Of a stretch of DNA of 64,000 bases, positions 58,401 to 64,000 are shown one piece after another; within the stretch, counting starts at the first letter, position 1, and the number at the start of each line of letters is the position of its first letter. The DNA is from Edolisoma coerulescens (lineage: Eukaryota; Chordata; Aves; Passeriformes; Campephagidae). The notes under the pieces were generated by a model. The model was not told where the DNA came from and searched no databases. It worked only from the letters and a program-made list of their open reading frames with translations. Both the position numbers and the translations under genes were made by a program. The stretch spans positions 413,189-477,188 of the forward strand of contig VWZW01004120.1 of NCBI GenBank assembly GCA_013397115.1, given 5' to 3'.

Positions 58401-61400
58401 ACTTTGTAGAAATTATGCCGTGTCCCTCTCTATATTTTGACAGAGGGAGTTGGTTAAAATGAATTTATACAAATACTCAGGAAATCTCTGAATGACATTT
58501 TAGAGGCTTTTCCTGGTATATTATTTTCCCTGTCAGCCACTTGCCCACCTTGATAGATCTGCTTGACCAAGTCAGAGTGGTGCTGTCCAACCTGAAAGGG
58601 TTCCCTTGTTTTGGTCTTTCTTTTGTGTTGTATTTTTTAAATCTGTCTATAATTTAACCATTTGTATGCTAAAAATAATCTTAAAAGAATCTGCTTACAC
58701 TGTGATTTCTGGTAGCCTTTAATTTAGAGTATACAACACAATCTAATTTTCTTTTGGGATATGCAGCTTTCAAAAGTGTTCTTATATTTGCCCAGAAATG
58801 AAAGTTGTCTATTTATCATAGGAATGTGATTAGATAAAGTTACCTATCCAGAATCCCAGTGCAACTCTTTCATATGTGCTGGATGGACGAGTTAGTGAAA
58901 TTGCCTTTTAATCTCTATGGGTTAATAAATATTTTTTTATGACTAGCCACAGATATTCCTTTTTAAATTATACTTGGCAAACAGAAGATATTTAATTTTA
59001 TATACAATATACATAGTTACCTTGATTGACATATTTATAACATAGAGCTTTGTGTTTACTATGAAGGTTTTATCTGTATCCCATGGACTTCGTGGGTAAA
59101 ACTTTAAAAAGCCAGTTAGCATTTATGGAAGGATATGGGAACTTTCTTCACGGCTTCAGAACAAGGACATAGGAGCATTTAAAAAGGCAATAGCCAGATT
59201 GTTTTAACAGAGTATCTGGGGGGGGTTCTTATTTTTTGATTGGGGCTGGTCCCTACAGCTATTTTAACAACATCTGGATGTGAGTAACAGAATGGAATAT
59301 GACTCTTGTGACTGTCACAGGCTATTGTCTAGAGCACAGGAAATTTCAGGGTATTGTATTGTTTTTGCTTTGGACAAATGTCTCAATAGACATATTTAAT
59401 TGAAACCTTCATGTGTCTGAAAGAAAACATCCTCTCTCAACTAGGCTGATTTATCACTTTTGGTAACCTTTTAATCCCCAAAGTAGTGTTGTCTAAATAT
59501 TTTTAGTGATGTTACAGCTATCCTGATGTCTGCAGTTTAAAGTGGTCCTGGCTAGCACCCTTTTATTACAACAATTGCTACCTTCATTTTTCTACTGTTT
59601 ATATTTTAATCTTGAATGTTTACTGGTTTCTATTGTCAGATCTTGTGGAGGGAGAAGCATCTTAGCACTACAGCTCATCCAGCTTTAACTCATACACCAC
59701 AGTCCTGGAGTAAGAAAATACTTTGATTTATATATTGTGGCCAATTTATTGCATTTTAAAATGATTTCTATACTTTAGACACAACATTTATGACATAATA
59801 GGACGAATGACTTAGCTAATCATTATATCTGTCTAGGCTTACTCTCTTCTGTGTTAGTGTCATTTGAAACTATTTGTATATGTTGAAGTTTGTAAGGGTT
59901 CAGGAACCCACAAAAAAATAGTAAAGTATGTATTTATTTCTCATTATAATGCTCGGATTTGATTTGGAAGTTGACACTTTGTATGTCTTTTCACAGAATT
60001 GTAAACAAATACCGAAAAACTGCTTCACCTAGGGTGCCTTCCATGTGTGGTACAAACACTTGTCATTCACAGGAATAGAGATGTAAATTTATTAATCCAG
60101 TAAACACTATTTTTGTAATGTGAGTCACTAATGCAGCTCTGGCCTCGTTGTGCTTTGTTCCCACCAACACCAGGTTTATGGCTGCCGTGGTCACTGCCTT
60201 CCCTCCCTGTGTGCACTAAATCTGACCCCTGGGGAATCACAGCTTGTGTCTCCTTTGCTCTGCCCTCGGCTGCCACCTGAGCCTGGAGATGAAGCACATT
60301 TCTGGTGCTCCAGATTTCCTTCCTTGAGCCTCGTGGAGGGATGCTCAGTGTGGGATGTCTGTATCCTCGGGGCTGGCTCTGGGTCCTCTAGGCAGACTGC
60401 AGCCCAATCCAAACATTCCAATTCTAGCTCATAATTCATGATTTACAGCTTCTGAGAAGGGAGCATCCAGGCCTGACCAAAAGACTTTATCCCTCTGGGT
60501 TACAGGTGCTGTGTTGACAGGTTTGTACTTGCAAACAGCTCAGAGGTACTATGGAAATATCAGCTTAGAATTCCATTCAGGCTGAGCAAAGGGGATGCAA
60601 TTCTCCGTTTATCACATGAGCACAAGTCTGCTGTGTAATGCCCTTGGTACTTTGCTTTTGAAGTAAAACCTGCACTGTTCTGTCCTGGAGAGCCCTCGGA
60701 GCATCCTCTGTGTGCGAGTGCAGCCCCCGACTGCTGTCCTTCCTGGGCAGTGCCCTCGCCTCGGGGGCGGCAGGCCCGGGCTCCGCTGAGCCCCAGGTGC
60801 TGCTGCAGGACTGGAGGAGAATCAGCAGCCAGCACTCGCTGGCCTGGAGCCACTTCACAGCCCTGAAGGGTTTCCCATTGTTCTGCTCAGTTCTGGAGTT
60901 CTCAGAGCCCGGTGCTGCAGCAGCTGTTCCAAGGTGGTGCCTCCAGCTGGGAGCTCCTTCCTGCCGTGCCCACAGCTGGAACTCACCCATGGCAGAGCAG
61001 CAGCTGCCAGCTCTGGCTGGGAAAGGTGTCCTGGGAATGCTTGACCAAGCTCAAAGGCAAGGTACTCTACAAGAAAACACAACCTCCAGCTTGTTCCTGC
61101 ACCAGTAACCATCTTTCAGTTTGTTGTGTTCTTTCTGTTGGTGTCTGCTAATCAAAAAACACAAGCTGAAGAATTGTAAAGTCTTGCAATACACAAAGCA
61201 GTCTTGGTTTTAAAATCCATTCTGTTGCAACATAATTTAAATGGTGTATTTATCAGTTTTAAATGTCGTTTTGCTTTTCCAGTCTTTTGTATATGGGCAC
61301 AATACTTTTTGTAAATTTTTTTTTATTTAGTTGTCTTTCTGTCTTTTCTTTCTGGTATTGGAAGATTTGAGCTCGTTGGGTTTTCACGGTACTCTTCTGA

Positions 61401-61513
61401 TCATTCTTCATAGTGGTAAAAGTCTGTATTTTTGTATGTAGGAGAAATGGTAGTTTTCTAACACTTAGCCCAATCATTATAGTATGGAATCATTTGTGAA
61501 GGACTTCCTGTTT

Positions 61514-61519
61514 AATAAA
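61514..61519 (+). terminator. CMTM4: Candidate distal poly(A) signal of CMTM4
   Basis: AATAAA in an A/T-rich 3'UTR-like context, followed by an ATTAAA-like run and, about 80-140 bases on, GT-rich sequence. The composition becomes GC-rich soon after. This gives a 3'UTR of about 8.4 kb. Confidence 0.6.
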
Positions 61520-61665
61520 TGGACATATTAAAGTACTAAAACAGCTTCTTCATCTGTAAGCATGGCCTGGAATGGGCTGGGCTGGGATAATTTTCTTCCC
61601 AGTGGCTGGTGTGGGGCTGTTTTGGATGTGTGTTGATAATAGATGTTTTTGTTGTTGCTGAGCCA

Positions 61666-61787
61666 CCCAGAGCCAAGGGTGAGCCTGCCCCTTGTGCTGC
61701 CATGCTGGGGAGGGGCTGGGAGTGCTNCCCAGAGCCAAGGGTGAGCCTGCCCCTTGTGCTGCCATGCTGGGGAGGGGCTGGGAGTGC
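61666..61787 (+). repeat. Perfect 60-base tandem duplication around one N
   Basis: 61666-61725 and 61728-61787 are identical, separated by T and a single unknown base at 61727. This may be a true tandem repeat or a false join in the assembly. Confidence 0.95.
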
Positions 61788-63102
61788 CTGGGAGGTTGGG
61801 GGGACGCAGCCAGGACAGGTGACCCCAACTGACCACAGGGGTATCCCACACCTTATGACATCAGTGTATGAAGGGGGGGAAGAAGGAGGAATGGGATGTT
61901 TGGAGTGATGGTGTTTGTCTTCCCAAGTCGCCGCTCCAGGGGAGGTGGCCCAGCTCTCCTGCAGGTGCTGAACACCTGCCTGCCCATGGGAAGCAGGGAA
62001 TTAATTCCTTGTTTTGCTTTGCTTGTGAGCACAGCTTTTGCTTTCCCCATTAAATTGTCTTTACCTCAGCCCAGGGGTTTTATCACTTTTCCCCTCCTCA
62101 TTCTCTGCCTCATCTCGCTGAGTGACCCCTGTGTGGGGCTTGGGGGCTGCGGGGGTGAAACCACCCCAAGAGGCAGCAGCACCCCTCAGTGCAGCCCTGG
62201 GGGGGTTCCTGGGTTCATAACCCAGCCAGGGCAGCTGCAAAAGGCACTTTGTGTGAGAGGCAGCGTGGGGTTCAACAGCACCACAGCAGCCCCGGCTGGG
62301 GCTGTCCCTGGGCACTCCTGGCGCAGGAGTTAACGGGAAAGCAGTGAGAGGCCTTGGGGAGAGGTCAGAGGGAGCAGGCAGGACGTGGAACTGCTCTGCT
62401 GCTCCAGTGGGGGTGGAGGAATTGCTCTTGGAGTGTTTCTGGTGTGCTGCCGTGGGCTGGAATCCTCCATCCTGGGTTTGCAGCTGCCCATTTGGGACTG
62501 GAAAGGGATTTTGGGGCTGAAAGGCCCCAGGGAGTGGGGTAACACTGCTGCCTCATGGGCCGGGGGTTGCAAGTGATGTTGGTGGGATTTTTGGTTTCCA
62601 GGTGCTTTAGGTATGAGGTGAAAGCACAGAGTCAATACAGGTGAGAACTGTGGAAAGGCAGGGAGGGATGGATGAGTTTGTGAGGAGATTTGGGAATGTG
62701 GATGCTGCGCTTGGAACACTGGGGAGGGATCAGGGGCCTGTGGGGAGGTGGGCACAGGGAAGGATTCCCTGAGGGAGCCACGTGCTCTTACAAGGGGACA
62801 GCTCATTTTGCCTGTGTGGGGCTGTCAGCAGCACTGTGGCATTATCCAGGGTGTCATCCGTGGTGCTCCTGGGTCAGGAGCAGCTTCATCAGCTGTCAAA
62901 TTAAAAAAAAAAATTATTTTGTCTAACTTTTAGACACTGGATCTTCCTTCAGTCTCTTGGGAAGACTGTAATTAATTTATTCATGGCTCAGGCTAACAAA
63001 ATGTGATGGGCTGTGTCCAAAATACATGAAAGAGAAGGACAAGTATTTCCTGGTGAAAATTAACATTGGAATCACGGAAATAGATTTAAAAACTGACTTA
63101 TT

Positions 63103-63230
63103 TAAAAAAAACCAACCAAACCCAACCAACCAACAAAACCCCACAAAAGCAATAGCAACAAAAAAACCAAACCCAACCAAAAAATTCCAACCAACCAACC
63201 AACCAAAAAAAACCAAAACCCACCCAAACT
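63103..63230 (+). repeat. AACC-type low-complexity tract
   Basis: About 128 bases of AACC, CCAA and A-run units, nearly free of G and T. An apparent frame on the minus strand rich in Trp, Phe and Val is only the translation of this repeat. Confidence 0.92.
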
Positions 63231-64000
63231 CCTCCTCCCCAAAGCCCCAGAGAAAACCACTTAAATTTTCTGGGTAGCATTGTTTTACTTTCTGACCTGG
63301 AAGTTTTACAAAACACTGAGTGCTGTGAATTCTTTCACTAAAGAGAGATCAGTGTCACAGTGCAGATTTTTTTATGCATTCCTGTTTATTAATTCCTGAC
63401 CTTTTAAAGATCCTGACTTGAAAACCAATACTCCATGCAAAAAAGGTGTCTCAAGCATCTTGTTACAAGATTCACATTCTCAGTGCTTACCTGAATTTCT
63501 TCTGCTTCCTTGATACATCCTCTCTCAGAGGATTAAAGGATGGCCTGGTGGAGCTGCTGTGCACGTGCTGACACATCTGGCATTTGCTCTTCCAGGGCAG
63601 TTTGTGCCCTGGTGCAAATCTGGAGTGAAGGCACGCAGTGACATTATTTCTGATCAGAGATGTGCCCAGTGAACATCCTTAGCAGAAGGATGGTGAGCGG
63701 AACCAGGTGCTTGCTGAGCAGAGCATCCAGTTGTGTTCTGCCTTCCAGCACACCAGGCTGTTCCCAAACACCACAGCAGCTGAGATACTCTGCTCTTCCT
63801 TGGTATCCTGGAAGTGACTCTGTTTAAGACCTGAGGAACTTTGAACAGTATCAAGGGAAAAGCAAAATTAGGTGGAGTAATGGACAGAGTGAGTGCTCAA
63901 AGGACAACAGAGCCTCTTACTTCAATCAGAACCTAAAAAAGCTGCTTGGAAATGTATCTGAATTCCTTGGAAAGGTATTTTGAATTCCTTGGACAGGTAT

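Larger units (their letters stand above)
53134..61540 (+). other. CMTM4: CMTM4 3'UTR (inferred, up to the distal site)
   Basis: After the stop the sequence has no coding exon. A proximal poly(A) hexamer is at 53881 and a convincing distal site at 61514. The first 750 bases are GC-richer, and much of the rest is A/T-rich with many ATTTA motifs. It includes an AT palindrome at 53346-53408, a CTGT microsatellite at about 53640-53655, a pyrimidine tract at about 53987-54029 and an A/C tract at 55387-55474. The 3' end used in cells is not known. Confidence 0.55.
61541..64000. other. Region downstream of CMTM4
   Basis: No gene is supported. The first 1.4 kb is GC-rich with a 60-base tandem duplication; then come an A/C tract and mixed sequence. 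In mammals CMTM3 lies next, convergent with CMTM4, but I find no CMTM3-like peptide on the minus strand here. Confidence 0.7.

Noticed and set aside
62330..62806. 158-codon minus-strand frame downstream of CMTM4, considered as part of CMTM3
   Set aside because: The peptide is Pro/Ser-rich and has no membrane helices or MARVEL-like sequence.
63098..63316. Minus-strand frame full of Trp, Phe, Gly and Val resembling a membrane protein
   Set aside because: It is the translation of the complement of an AACC-type low-complexity tract.

Overview
The window is vertebrate nuclear DNA, most likely from a bird. Two protein-coding genes are interrupted by GT-AG introns with no operon-like packing. Both were recognised from their peptide sequences against remembered human proteins, and no database search was possible. 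Both lie on the + strand, head to tail, in this order: the 3' two thirds of DYNC1LI2 (cytoplasmic dynein 1 light intermediate chain 2), then the whole of CMTM4 (a CKLF-like MARVEL transmembrane protein). This is the gene order of human 16q22. Compact spacing (about 10 kb between the genes), very few mobile elements, degenerate CR1/L3-type LINE remnants and A/C-rich low-complexity tracts all fit an avian genome. Species cannot be told from the sequence.

Layout. 1-1268: a DYNC1LI2 intron; the 5' exons with the P-loop lie upstream of the window. 1269-11502: nine DYNC1LI2 coding exons giving 317 residues to the stop. 11503 to about 14,410: its 3'UTR, with a strong poly(A) signal at 14382. About 14.41-24.17 kb: intergenic DNA with no convincing gene, a 156-base assembly gap inside a minisatellite (22374-22529), and an exon-like segment near 23.0 kb. 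24.17-25.37 kb: CpG island with the CMTM4 promoter, 5'UTR and first coding exon. 25.0-53.1 kb: CMTM4, with introns of 17.6, 9.2 and 0.9 kb and a 211-residue product. 53.1 to about 61.5 kb: probable CMTM4 3'UTR, with proximal (53881) and distal (61514) poly(A) signals. 61.5-64 kb: intergenic, with a 60-base duplication around a single N.

How the genes relate. I see no functional coupling. DYNC1LI2 links the dynein motor to cargo adaptors through its C-terminal helices, and the adaptor-binding helix is intact here. CMTM4 is a four-helix membrane protein of the trafficking-linked CMTM family. Their adjacency is an old synteny: an equivalent pairing (DYNC1LI1 with CMTM6/7/8) exists on human 3p22.

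I found no bacterial-type system, CRISPR array, intact transposon, virus or tRNA. The most notable signals are a probable minor-spliceosome (U12-type) intron in DYNC1LI2, tandem repeats and a short upstream ORF in the CMTM4 promoter/5'UTR, an intragenic CpG-rich block in CMTM4 intron 1, and the exon-like segment near 23.0 kb.
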